From the NCBI GenBank assembly GCA_964387795.1, contig CAYLYP010000011.1, positions 1-62,197 of the forward strand: 62,197 nt of DNA, written 5' to 3'. The first letter of the stretch is position 1. The number at the start of each line of letters is the position of its first letter. The notes beneath the pieces were generated by a model. The model did no database searches. It saw only the letters and a list, made by a program, of their open reading frames with translations, and was not told the origin of the DNA. Shown here piece by piece: positions 1 to 7,528 of this stretch. Both the position numbers and the translations under genes were made by a program. This DNA is from CAYLYP01 sp964387795 (GTDB taxonomy: Bacteria; Bacteroidota; Bacteroidia; Bacteroidales; UBA7960).

Positions 1-3
1 TTT

Positions 4-615
4 TCAAATACGTTCCATTGAATCCCGAAGGACATTAGCCAAAAACTCCCTTGCCCTGAATAATTGTGCCTTAACAGTTCCCAAAGGAAGGTTCATTTCT
101 TCACAAATCTCTTCGTAAGAAAGTTCTTCGAAATACCTTAATTCGATAAGTTTCCGGTATCTTGGCTTAAGTTTCTCAACTACTTCGCGCAATAGTTTTG
201 CTTTTTGGGTCCTGATCATCCGTTCTTCAGGATCAGGTACTTCAGTAGCAATGTTTTGGACAATTCCCACCTGTTCTTCATCATCAAAAAAGTAATCCTG
301 AGGGGTATCCAACATTTTTTTCTTTTTTCGCATGAAGTCAATGCAATTGTTGGAGGCTATTTTAAAGAGCCAGGTACTAAATGCGAAATCAGGGGTATAT
401 TGTTTGATGTTTTTAAAAGCTTTTCCAAATGCTTCAATAGTAAGATCTTCAGCATCATCCGGGTTCCCGGTCATTTTTAACAACATATAGAAGATTGTAT
501 CCTTATAATACCCCAAAAGTTCCGCATAAGCCTTTTGGCTTCCATGCTCAACAGCCTGAACCACAAGATTATAATCCCGTTGTGCTTTTTCAGTCAGATT
601 TTGGGTTACTTCCAT
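4..615 (-). CDS. ECF-type RNA polymerase sigma-70 factor
   Basis: A 203-residue extracytoplasmic-function sigma factor that would redirect RNA polymerase to a small regulon. Region sigma-2 spans about residues 25-100, with the DAEDLTIEAF core at 54-63 and the FSTWLFKIASN helix at 79-89. Region sigma-4 spans about 140-200, with the helix-turn-helix LSYEEICEEMNLPLGTVKAQ at 165-184. No anti-sigma gene is visible, but the 3' side lies beyond the window edge. Its start overlaps the last bases of the upstream glycosyltransferase gene (stop at 606-608), so the two are probably translationally coupled. Family assignment is secure; the target genes are unknown. Confidence 0.93.
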   Translation of the reverse strand: MEVTQNLTEKAQRDYNLVVQAVEHGSQKAYAELLGYYKDTIFYMLLKMTGNPDDAEDLTIEAFGKAFKNIKQYTPDFAFSTWLFKIASNNCIDFMRKKKKMLDTPQDYFFDDEEQVGIVQNIATEVPDPEERMIRTQKAKLLREVVEKLKPRYRKLIELRYFEELSYEEICEEMNLPLGTVKAQLFRAREFLANVLRDSMERI

Positions 616-1727
616 TTATTTTTTTTTGCCACCAAATTAGAAATGGTGAAAACCGGGTTAAGAAATGCAAATATCAAGTCAAACAGTGGCGAATATAATA
701 ATAATTCTTTTTCGTTCATACGATTTGCTGCATAATATATTGAGAAAAAATAACTGACATACTTCAAAAATATAATTCCAATGACATATTCCCACCTAAA
801 CAAAGAGATAAGTGCAGCTACAGCAAACACATAAAACAATAGGTTTATCAAGGCTTCAAAGCCAAGAACGAATTTATGGCGGCCTTTATAATAACTCCCT
901 GCTGCCAAATGTCGTTTCTTTTGAAAAAACCATGTCCTAAAACTTTCTTTTGGCTTGCTCTCAGTAAATGAAGCCGTAGCTAATTGTATTGTTGTGTTAC
1001 TTTTAGTGGCCACCTTATTTATAAACAGGTCATCATCCCCTGATATAACTTTATAATGGGCAGCAAAGCCTCCTGCCTGATAAAACAATTTTTTTGAATA
1101 CATCAGGTTCCGGCCTACACCCATATATGGTTTCCCGGCCATAGCCCTTGACATATATTTCATTGCAGTTACCAGGGTTTCAAAACGAATCAATTTATTA
1201 AGTAAACCACTTTTTTTCTGATAAGCGCCATATCCCAATACAATTTGCTTTTCGGAAGTAAACTGTGACTGCATCAATGAAACCCAATCCTTGCTTAATG
1301 GCTTACAATCTGCATCGGTCAAAAGTAATGTATCAAAAGATGCTGATTTAATACCAATAGCCAATGCCAGTTTTTTCCCTTTATAAAAATTGACATTTTC
1401 CTTCAGATGAACGACTTTTAGATGGCTATATTTACGTATCAGATCATCAAGTAAAAAAGGGCTTTCATCATCCGAACCATCATTCACAACCACAACTTCA
1501 AACTCAGGATAATCCTGGTTTAGGATAAGGGGAAGGTTTTCTTTAAGGTTTTGATATTCGTTTTTTGCACAAATAACAACAGAAACAGCTTTTTTTGTAC
1601 TGTTACCAACATTTTCTTTCCAAAATGCAAGCCTGATATAAAAAAACCAGTAATAAATCAATTGGAAGAAAACTATTACTGCCAAGCCCCAAAACACCAA
1701 TTCGTTCAGCACATCAAGTATCATCAT
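606..1727 (-). CDS. Membrane glycosyltransferase, family 2
   Basis: A 373-residue inverting GT-A glycosyltransferase. An N-terminal membrane helix (about 8-34) is followed by the catalytic domain: VSVVICAKNE at 48-57, the nucleotide-binding NDGSDD at 82-87, the metal-binding TDAD at 137-140, and SGDDDLF at 229-235 with KKRHLAAGSYY at 270-280 as acceptor-side motifs. Two or three hydrophobic helices at the C terminus (about 290-370) anchor it. It probably transfers a sugar on the cytoplasmic face for a surface glycan or glycolipid. The donor and acceptor cannot be read from sequence. Translation may begin at Met1 or Met2. The downstream sigma gene overlaps its end by about 10 bases. Confidence 0.9.
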   Translation of the reverse strand: MMILDVLNELVFWGLAVIVFFQLIYYWFFYIRLAFWKENVGNSTKKAVSVVICAKNEYQNLKENLPLILNQDYPEFEVVVVNDGSDDESPFLLDDLIRKYSHLKVVHLKENVNFYKGKKLALAIGIKSASFDTLLLTDADCKPLSKDWVSLMQSQFTSEKQIVLGYGAYQKKSGLLNKLIRFETLVTAMKYMSRAMAGKPYMGVGRNLMYSKKLFYQAGGFAAHYKVISGDDDLFINKVATKSNTTIQLATASFTESKPKESFRTWFFQKKRHLAAGSYYKGRHKFVLGFEALINLLFYVFAVAALISLFRWEYVIGIIFLKYVSYFFSIYYAANRMNEKELLLYSPLFDLIFAFLNPVFTISNLVAKKNKWK

Positions 1728-1795
1728 ATCAAAAAAAGAAAAAATTCACACTGATTAGAGAATAACAAAATTACCTAATCTACGTTAATAGTTCC

Positions 1796-1804
1796 TATCT
1801 TTGC
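1796..1804 (+). promoter_or_regulatory. Bacteroidota -7 promoter element for tgt
   Basis: TATCTTTGC matches the Bacteroidota TAnnTTTG -7 element and lies 22 bases before the tgt start, giving a very short leader. The -33 element is weak. Confidence 0.6.
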
Positions 1805-1825
1805 CAAAAATTTACCCAAGAATAA

Positions 1826-2956
1826 ATGAAGTTTTCCATAAAGTCCACAGATAGTGCCACTAAAGCCCGGGCAGGAGTTATTTCAACAGATCATGGTGAT
1901 ATCCAAACACCAATTTTTATGCCTGTTGGAACTGCCGGTACTGTAAAGGCTATCCACCAACGCGACCTTGAACAGGATGTTAATGCCCAGATTATATTAG
2001 GCAACACCTACCATCTATATCTTAGGCCAGGCACTGATTTAATTTTCAAAGCAGGAGGCCTTCATAAATTTAATGCATGGAACCACCCGATACTTACCGA
2101 CAGTGGTGGTTATCAGGTGTATTCACTCTCCGAAGTCCGTAAAATAACAGAAGAAGGGGTTCTTTTTCAATCCCATATTGATGGATCAAGACACTTTTTC
2201 TCTCCTGAAAGTGTAATGGATATTCAAAGAAAAATCGGTTCTGATATCATGATGGCATTTGATGAATGCACACCTTACCCCTGCGATTATCCCTATGCCA
2301 AAAAATCAATGGAAATGACTCACAGATGGCTTGCAAGGTGTGTAAATCATTTTGATCAGACATCCCCATTATACGGTTATAGCCAAACACTATTCCCCAT
2401 TGTCCAGGGTAGCACTTACAAAGATCTGCGCGTACAAAGTGCTGAGATGATCGCTTCCTTTGAAAGGGAAGGCAATGCTATTGGTGGGCTTTCAGTAGGT
2501 GAGCCCGAAGAAGTCATGTATGAAATAGCCGAGCTTGTTTGTGGTATCCTCCCACAGGACAAACCCCGTTACCTGATGGGTGTGGGCACTCCTGTTAATA
2601 TTCTGGAAGGGATTGCACTGGGTATTGATATGTTTGATTGCGTAATGCCTACCCGGAATGCACGCAATGGAATGCTTTTTACATCCCAGGGCATAATCAA
2701 TATCCGAAACCAGAAATGGAAGGATGACCTCTCCCCTATTGATCCAGATGGGGCTTCTTACACCGACACCTTTTATTCAAAAGCTTATTTGCGCCACCTT
2801 TTTGTTGCTAAAGAAATGCTTGGCCCAATGATTGCTACCAATCATAACCTTGCATTTTATCTCTGGCTTGTTGGGCAGGCCCGTAAGCATATCATTGATG
2901 GGACTTTTTCTCAATGGAAAAACATCATGATCCCCCGTTTGTCAACAAGGCTTTAA
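1826..2956 (+). CDS. tgt: tRNA-guanine transglycosylase (queuosine pathway)
   Basis: Exchanges guanine-34 of GUN-anticodon tRNAs for the queuosine precursor. The 376-residue length is normal. The general acid/base Asp92 sits in TDSGGYQV and the nucleophile Asp271 in DCVMPTRNARNG; GGLSVGEP at 220-227 is the substrate-binding loop. Oddity: the zinc site normally reads CxCxxC, but here the equivalent positions are Gly309, Ser311 and Asp314 in DGASYTD, while the fourth ligand region keeps His340 (NHNLAFY). All three zinc cysteines are therefore missing, which I believe is common in Bacteroidota TGTs. The LptF/G-type permease follows after 34 bases and is probably co-transcribed. Confidence 0.96.
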   Translation: MKFSIKSTDSATKARAGVISTDHGDIQTPIFMPVGTAGTVKAIHQRDLEQDVNAQIILGNTYHLYLRPGTDLIFKAGGLHKFNAWNHPILTDSGGYQVYSLSEVRKITEEGVLFQSHIDGSRHFFSPESVMDIQRKIGSDIMMAFDECTPYPCDYPYAKKSMEMTHRWLARCVNHFDQTSPLYGYSQTLFPIVQGSTYKDLRVQSAEMIASFEREGNAIGGLSVGEPEEVMYEIAELVCGILPQDKPRYLMGVGTPVNILEGIALGIDMFDCVMPTRNARNGMLFTSQGIINIRNQKWKDDLSPIDPDGASYTDTFYSKAYLRHLFVAKEMLGPMIATNHNLAFYLWLVGQARKHIIDGTFSQWKNIMIPRLSTRL

Positions 2957-2990
2957 CAATTATATCCTCTTTTTTAACCTCTTAAGGTCC

Positions 2991-4067
2991 ATGAAGCGTT
3001 TAGACTGGTATATCATTAAAAAGTTCCTTGGCACATTCTTTTTTGCCATTTCACTTATCATATTAATCGTTATTGTTTTCGATATATCTGAACATATTGA
3101 TGACTTTATTGAAAAGAAAGCACCATTAAAGGCCGTCATTTTTGATTTTTACCTAAACTTCATCCCTTATTTTATCAATCTTTTCAGCCCTCTCTTCACC
3201 TTTATTGCTGTAATCTTTTTTACTTCACGCCTGGCTTTTAACACTGAGATTATCGCCATGTTAAGCAGCGGAATCAGCTTTAAAAGGATTATGCTGCCTT
3301 ATTTTATTTCTGCATGTGTTTTAGCTGTCATGAGCTTTTACCTAAGCAACATCCTAATACCTGAAACAAACAGGAAACGAATTGAATTCGAATATGACTA
3401 CATTAAAAAAAATCGTCCTTCAAAAGACAGAAATATCCATAAACAAATAGAGCCTGGCACATTCATTTATTTGGAATCCTTTAACGATCGGACAAATACA
3501 GGCTTCCAGTTTAGCATCGAAAAAATTGAAGAAGGGAAGCTAACCTATAAGCTTATGGCCGGCCTTATCAACTACGACACAATTAAAGGAAGCTGGATTA
3601 TTGAAAACTACAACGAGCGCTTTATTAATGGATTGGAGGAAAAACTAAAGTATGGACAAAAACTGGATACTGTTTTAAATTTCAAACCCAATGATTTTGC
3701 TATGGATATGCGGGAACTGGAAACCATGAACATCTTTGAACTACAGGAATTCATTAACACAGAAAAAGTCCGTGGTTCTGATAATATTGATTATTATCTG
3801 GTTGAAAAGCATAAACGTATTGCAAACCCATTCTCTTCTTTCGTCCTAACACTTATAGGATTGGCTTTGTCGAGCAGAAAAGTAAGGGGAGGCATTGGCC
3901 TTCATCTGGGTATTGGGATATCATTGAGTTTTGCGTTTATATTATTTATGCAGGTCAGCACTACATTTGCAACCAATGGAAACTTACCGGCTTTTGTTGC
4001 AGTATGGATCCCAAATATTCTTTTTGGCATATTGGGGGTTTATCTTTCAAAAAAAGCCCCCAAATAA
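2991..4067 (+). CDS. LptF/LptG-family lipopolysaccharide export permease
   Basis: A 358-residue YjgP/YjgQ-type membrane protein that works with LptB to extract lipopolysaccharide from the inner membrane. Three N-terminal helices (about 10-35, 55-80 and 100-125) precede a periplasmic beta-jellyroll region (about 130-265). Three C-terminal helices follow (about 275-295, 302-322 and 330-352). The start MKRLDWYIIKKFLGTFF is typical of the family. Whether it is the LptF or LptG paralogue cannot be decided from one copy; the partner is not in the window. It lies 34 bases after tgt on the same strand. Confidence 0.92.
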   Translation: MKRLDWYIIKKFLGTFFFAISLIILIVIVFDISEHIDDFIEKKAPLKAVIFDFYLNFIPYFINLFSPLFTFIAVIFFTSRLAFNTEIIAMLSSGISFKRIMLPYFISACVLAVMSFYLSNILIPETNRKRIEFEYDYIKKNRPSKDRNIHKQIEPGTFIYLESFNDRTNTGFQFSIEKIEEGKLTYKLMAGLINYDTIKGSWIIENYNERFINGLEEKLKYGQKLDTVLNFKPNDFAMDMRELETMNIFELQEFINTEKVRGSDNIDYYLVEKHKRIANPFSSFVLTLIGLALSSRKVRGGIGLHLGIGISLSFAFILFMQVSTTFATNGNLPAFVAVWIPNILFGILGVYLSKKAPK

Positions 4068-4150
4068 ATCCTCCTATATACTTTTTAAAAAATAATAATA
4101 CGATTTTTCAATACATACTGTTTGAAAAATCGTATTACTTAAAATCATTT

Positions 4151-4381
4151 TTACTCCTGAACTTTTTTCTTTTTTGGGACAAAAAAATCTGCAATAAAAA
4201 AACCCACCAAAGCCCCATAGAGCATAGTTATATATGGGTTTGAAGTGATTGGGCAGGAACCACTGTTACAACCAATCCGGATATAATAAATATAACCGGC
4301 AATTAGCCCGGCTATGATTCCAATGCCCCATATAATCGCTTTTCTGATTAAAGTTTTTTTGTCGGAAAATTGTATTTTCAT
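4151..4381 (-). CDS. DUF6132-like small membrane protein
   Basis: A 76-residue protein with two hydrophobic segments (about 14-32 and 47-66) separated by a loop with two cysteines in GCNSGSCPITSNPY, and a basic C-terminal tail (KKKKVQE). This matches small Bacteroidota proteins of the DUF6132 type, often found near thioredoxins or rhodanese-like proteins. It lies downstream of three thioredoxin genes on the same strand, with a strong hairpin in between, so it may be only partly co-expressed. The paired cysteines make a redox-linked role conceivable, but this is inference. Confidence 0.7.
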   Translation of the reverse strand: MKIQFSDKKTLIRKAIIWGIGIIAGLIAGYIYYIRIGCNSGSCPITSNPYITMLYGALVGFFIADFFVPKKKKVQE

Positions 4382-4489
4382 TCGGAAATATTTTTTTGGT
4401 TAGAGTCGGATAGAACACAATGATTGTTATTCACATTAACGTTTGTTTATGGTGAATAAACCTGTCTGTTTCATTGTTTCACTTTATAT

Positions 4490-4527
4490 GGCAGGGGCAG
4501 TTTAGTATTATTAAACTGCCCCGTGCC
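4490..4527 (-). terminator. Strong hairpin between thioredoxin operon and DUF6132 gene
   Basis: The arms GGGGCAGTTTA and TAAACTGCCCC form a near-perfect stem, extended by GGCA/TGCC outside. It lies just after the last thioredoxin gene on the minus strand. There is no clear U tract, so it could act as an attenuator or mRNA-end stabiliser rather than a full terminator. Confidence 0.6.
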
Positions 4528-4552
4528 GGATGAATGCTTATATTATTCTTTA

Positions 4553-4912
4553 TCAGGCAGGTTTAACATTAAAGATATCATCCATTGCCTTTACAAATTG
4601 ATGTTTTGCAAGAGCCCCGGCTGCCATTTGTGGCTGGCCGCTTGATGGAACAAACAAAATAGAAGGGATGCTCCTTATTTGAAATACTGCTGCAAGTTCT
4701 TGTTCAGCTTCGGTATCAACCTTATAAATGTCAACTTTCCCCTCAAATTCTTTCGACAACTCCTCCAATACAGGGGCTACCATTTTACAAGGGCCACACC
4801 AATCGGCATAAAAATCAATGATTGCTGGTTTACTCCCTTCAAATTTCCATTCCTGGTTTTTATCGTAATCAAAAACCTTTTTCTTAAAAGTATCTACTGT
4901 TAGTTTTTCCAT
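4553..4912 (-). CDS. trxA: Thioredoxin (WCGPC)
   Basis: A cytoplasmic thioredoxin of 119 residues with the canonical redox site WCGPC (Cys39, Cys42). It keeps the buried Asp33 in IIDFYADWCGPC and the cis-proline loop in RSIPSILF. A 10-15 residue N-terminal extension precedes the fold. It is the third gene of a thioredoxin cluster read from the sigma-54 promoter at 5795-5812, 34 bases after the lipoprotein thioredoxin. It would act as a general dithiol reductant, possibly recharging the other two members. Confidence 0.93.
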   Translation of the reverse strand: MEKLTVDTFKKKVFDYDKNQEWKFEGSKPAIIDFYADWCGPCKMVAPVLEELSKEFEGKVDIYKVDTEAEQELAAVFQIRSIPSILFVPSSGQPQMAAGALAKHQFVKAMDDIFNVKPA

Positions 4913-4946
4913 TTCTTTAGTCTTTTTAAGGGCATAAGCCCAATGA

Positions 4947-5396
4947 TTAAATGAGTGACAACAAAGTTTGTTTTAATGCCTCCTTTTGTTGGACGCCTAC
5001 AAAACGTTTTACTTCTTTTCCATCTTTAAAGATGATTAAGGTTGGGATATTGGCGATGCCATATTTCCCGGCAGTGTTTTTATTATAGTCAACATCAAGT
5101 TTTGAAATTGTAACCTTATCCCCAATTTCTTTAGCTAGTTCTTCTACGATAGGGCCCTGAACCCGGCATGGAGGACACCATGTAGCCCAGAAGTCAACAA
5201 GGACAACCCCTTTTGATATTGTTTGCTGAAAGTTCGCATCCGTTAGGATGATAGCCCCTTCATTTTTTGAGGTTTCTTCTGAATTTCCCGGCTTACTATT
5301 GCCCTGGCAGGATGTCAGGCTTAATAAAACCAATGATGATATTGCGAACACCATCACCAAACTGCTTTTATTAAAGAAAGTTTTGACTTTTTTCAT
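4947..5396 (-). CDS. Periplasmic thioredoxin-like lipoprotein (WCPPC)
   Basis: A 149-residue thioredoxin-fold protein with a lipoprotein signal peptide: a hydrophobic stretch at about 13-28 and a lipobox ending LTSC at Cys30. A linker of about 18 residues leads to the thioredoxin domain. The active site is WCPPC (Cys74, Cys77) and the cis-proline loop is NIPTLIIF. The motif and membrane anchoring suggest disulfide reduction or isomerisation in the periplasm, as in ResA/TlpA-type proteins, but its compact form is closer to classical thioredoxin. It is the middle gene of the cluster, 45 bases from the upstream gene. Confidence 0.92.
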   Translation of the reverse strand: MKKVKTFFNKSSLVMVFAISSLVLLSLTSCQGNSKPGNSEETSKNEGAIILTDANFQQTISKGVVLVDFWATWCPPCRVQGPIVEELAKEIGDKVTISKLDVDYNKNTAGKYGIANIPTLIIFKDGKEVKRFVGVQQKEALKQTLLSLI

Positions 5397-5441
5397 TTTT
5401 GTTTTTTGATTTTTGTTTTCGGGCTCTCCCCGTTTTTTGAT

Positions 5442-5771
5442 TTATATTTGTTTTTGAATTTCTGCTTCTAAAAAATGTAAGGCTTGCATCCCCTGGAACT
5501 CTTTAACAACTTTCCCTTCCTTGAACAAGATGAGTGTTGGCACTCCTGATATCCTGTAAAATGTTGCTGTCGCTTTATTATCATCAACATTAAGCTTTAA
5601 AACTTTAAGCTTATTGCCCAAATCACGTCTTAAGTTCTCAAGTATAGGAAGTTGCATCCTACAGGGAGAACACCATTCAGCAATAAAAGCTACAAGTGTT
5701 GTTCCTTTTGAAATCTCTTCAAAGAAATCCAAATCAACTGTTTCCCTTATATTATCCAAACTTGCTACCAT
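5442..5771 (-). CDS. Thioredoxin (WCSPC), first gene of the sigma-54 operon
   Basis: A 109-residue thioredoxin with active site WCSPC (Cys34, Cys37) and cis-proline loop SGVPTLILF. The buried acidic residue normally preceding the motif (Asp26 in E. coli TrxA) is Ala28 here (LVAFIAEWCSPC), which should change the reactivity of the second cysteine. There is no signal peptide, so it is cytoplasmic. It is the promoter-proximal gene: the sigma-54 promoter places the transcription start about 15 bases before the ATG. Its substrate is unknown. Confidence 0.92.
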   Translation of the reverse strand: MVASLDNIRETVDLDFFEEISKGTTLVAFIAEWCSPCRMQLPILENLRRDLGNKLKVLKLNVDDNKATATFYRISGVPTLILFKEGKVVKEFQGMQALHFLEAEIQKQI

Positions 5772-5794
5772 ACATTTTTATTTGCTCTTCTATT

Positions 5795-5812
5795 AGGCAA
5801 AGGCTATGCCAA
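5795..5812 (-). promoter_or_regulatory. Sigma-54 (-24/-12) promoter of the thioredoxin operon
   Basis: On the minus strand the sequence reads TTGGCATAGCCTTTGCCT. GG and GC are separated by exactly 10 bases, as required for RpoN, and TTGGCA plus TTTGC match the consensus closely. The predicted start near 5785 is about 14 bases from the ATG at 5771. The divergent neighbour encodes a sigma-54 activator. Confidence 0.8.
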
Positions 5813-5865
5813 TCTTTTCATGCCAGCATAAATCGTTGATTATCTATCATATAACTTATTACGCC

Positions 5866-5937
5866 TATGTTAACCCTGGTTAACATAATCCACATTTTGG
5901 TTAACACAGCTTAACAATATACCGATTTTAGGTTAAC
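5866..5937. promoter_or_regulatory. Cluster of GTTAAC boxes, probable activator binding sites
   Basis: Five boxes start at 5869, 5879, 5900, 5910 (CTTAAC) and 5932; spacings of 10, 21, 10 and 22 bp put them on one face of the helix. The first pair forms a perfect 9-4-9 inverted repeat, TATGTTAAC/GTTAACATA, at 5866-5887. They lie 55-127 bp upstream of the -24 element of the thioredoxin promoter, the usual range for enhancer sites. The last box lies just before the -7 element of the activator gene, which would suit autoregulation. Confidence 0.65.
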
Positions 5938-5948
5938 GTTTTTTTCTT

Positions 5949-5956
5949 TATATTTG
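5949..5956 (+). promoter_or_regulatory. -7 element of the sigma-54 activator gene
   Basis: TATATTTG fits TAnnTTTG and lies 23 bases before the start codon. The -33 region (TTTTA at 5926-5930) is imperfect, and a GTTAAC box occupies the spacer. Confidence 0.5.
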
Positions 5957-5978
5957 ATTATTAAATCTACAATAACAC

Positions 5979-7376
5979 ATGAGCTTAGCCCACTTACAAC
6001 AAATCGCTTCTGAAAACCTTTCATCAGGGATTATTATATTTGACCAGGACATGAAAGCTTTATGGAGCAATCCGGCAGCCCTAAAATTAAGTGGTTTAAA
6101 AGAAGAACGGAATTGGCATTTGTCAGAACTGGAGAAACTACTTACCAATCCTTCCGACAATCATCAAAACCTTGATTTGAATGCCTGTTTAAACAGCTTG
6201 AAAAAAAATGAAACCGTTAATAAAAGTGCAATATTAACAGCTCCGGGAAAACAAGATAAGCTTGTATTCCTTTCGGCCAGCCTGTTAAACATCCCATCCG
6301 AAAAAAAACAATACCTTCTGCTCAACATTACAGACATCAGCCAGGAAGTGAGTTGCCGTAGTTATTCAACCAAAAAAACACTTCAAATCAATTCACCACT
6401 GGCACGTATTGTGGGGCGCGACCCTCAGATTATCAATATCCACAGAATGGTTGAACTCGCTTCCGACAGTGTGGCCAATATCCTTATCCATGGCGAAAGC
6501 GGTACAGGGAAAGAATTAATTGCAGAAGCCATTCACCTTCTCAGTGACCGTAAAGATCAAAACATCGTTAAGGTAAACTGCTCTGCTTTGTCTGAAAGTC
6601 TGCTTGAGAGCGAGCTGTTTGGCCACATAAAAGGCTCATTCACTAATGCCATGAAGGATAAAAAGGGGAAATTTGAAGAGGCACATAAAGGCACAATCTT
6701 CCTTGATGAAATTGGAGAAATCAGCCATTCCATCCAGGTAAAACTCCTAAGGGTCATCCAGGAAAAAACAATTGAACGCGTGGGCGATAATAAATCCATC
6801 AAAGTTGATATGCGTATTATTGCTGCCACCAATAAAGATCTCCGACAACTAGTGGGAGAAGGTAAATTCAGGGAGGATTTATTTTACCGCCTGAATGTCT
6901 TTCCCATCAAAACCCTTCCACTCCGTGAACACAAAAATGACATCCCTTTATTATGTGAGCATTTTATCAATAAGTATAACCAACAAACCGGCAAACATAT
7001 CTTAGGGCTAAGCCAGGATGCATGGCGCATCCTGCTCGATTATTGCTGGCCGGGCAATGTCAGGGAACTGGAAAATGCTATTGAACATGCTTTTGTCCTT
7101 TGCCAGGATGAGCTTATTGATGTGTTCGACCTCCCTCAGGAAGTGCGACTGGTTACGCTAAGGGAAGGATTATGTAAAGGACTTGGACAAGCAGGAACCA
7201 ATACTTATGCCTTTAAACCTGCAGAATTAGGTTATTCAAACCAGCTTTCTTCTGAAACAGAAAAACTTAAAAAACTCCTTGAACGCCATAATGGCAGCCG
7301 TACTCAGGCTGCCTCTGAATTAGGCATTAGCAGGGTTGCCCTTTGGAAAAAACTAAAGAAACACGGAATTTCCTGA
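5979..7376 (+). CDS. Sigma-54-dependent transcriptional activator (PAS-AAA+-Fis)
   Basis: A 465-residue enhancer-binding protein that remodels RpoN holoenzyme. An N-terminal PAS-like sensor domain (about 6-122) replaces a receiver domain, so it probably senses a small molecule or redox state directly. The AAA+ domain (about 140-375) has Walker A GESGTGKE at 172-179, Walker B TIFLDE at 239-244, REDLFYRL at 298-305 with arginine fingers, and WPGNVREL at 357-364. The sigma-54 contact loop, usually GAFTGA, is GSFTNA at 219-224. A Fis-type helix-turn-helix ends the protein (about 432-463, RTQAASELGISRVALWKKLK). It diverges from a sigma-54 thioredoxin operon across an array of GTTAAC boxes, so it is the likely local activator. 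Confidence 0.94.
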   Translation: MSLAHLQQIASENLSSGIIIFDQDMKALWSNPAALKLSGLKEERNWHLSELEKLLTNPSDNHQNLDLNACLNSLKKNETVNKSAILTAPGKQDKLVFLSASLLNIPSEKKQYLLLNITDISQEVSCRSYSTKKTLQINSPLARIVGRDPQIINIHRMVELASDSVANILIHGESGTGKELIAEAIHLLSDRKDQNIVKVNCSALSESLLESELFGHIKGSFTNAMKDKKGKFEEAHKGTIFLDEIGEISHSIQVKLLRVIQEKTIERVGDNKSIKVDMRIIAATNKDLRQLVGEGKFREDLFYRLNVFPIKTLPLREHKNDIPLLCEHFINKYNQQTGKHILGLSQDAWRILLDYCWPGNVRELENAIEHAFVLCQDELIDVFDLPQEVRLVTLREGLCKGLGQAGTNTYAFKPAELGYSNQLSSETEKLKKLLERHNGSRTQAASELGISRVALWKKLKKHGIS

Positions 7377-7458
7377 ATCTTTTTTTTTGTATTTTTACTT
7401 TCAAATTAAGGCACAATTATTGTTAAACCAAAAACATATAATTTGTCCGGCTGCAAGC

Positions 7459-7476
7459 TTGGCTTCTTTATTGCTA
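7459..7476 (+). promoter_or_regulatory. Sigma-54 promoter of the DUF4197 gene
   Basis: TTGGCTTCTTTATTGCTA has GG (7461-7462) and GC (7473-7474) separated by exactly 10 bases, with TTGGC and TTGCT matching the RpoN consensus. The predicted start near 7486 gives a leader of about 43 bases to the ATG at 7529. Confidence 0.72.
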
Positions 7477-7528
7477 ACAAGCTTCTTCCAGACAGGCACT
7501 TTCAAACAATAACCAAAACTTTTATCAC

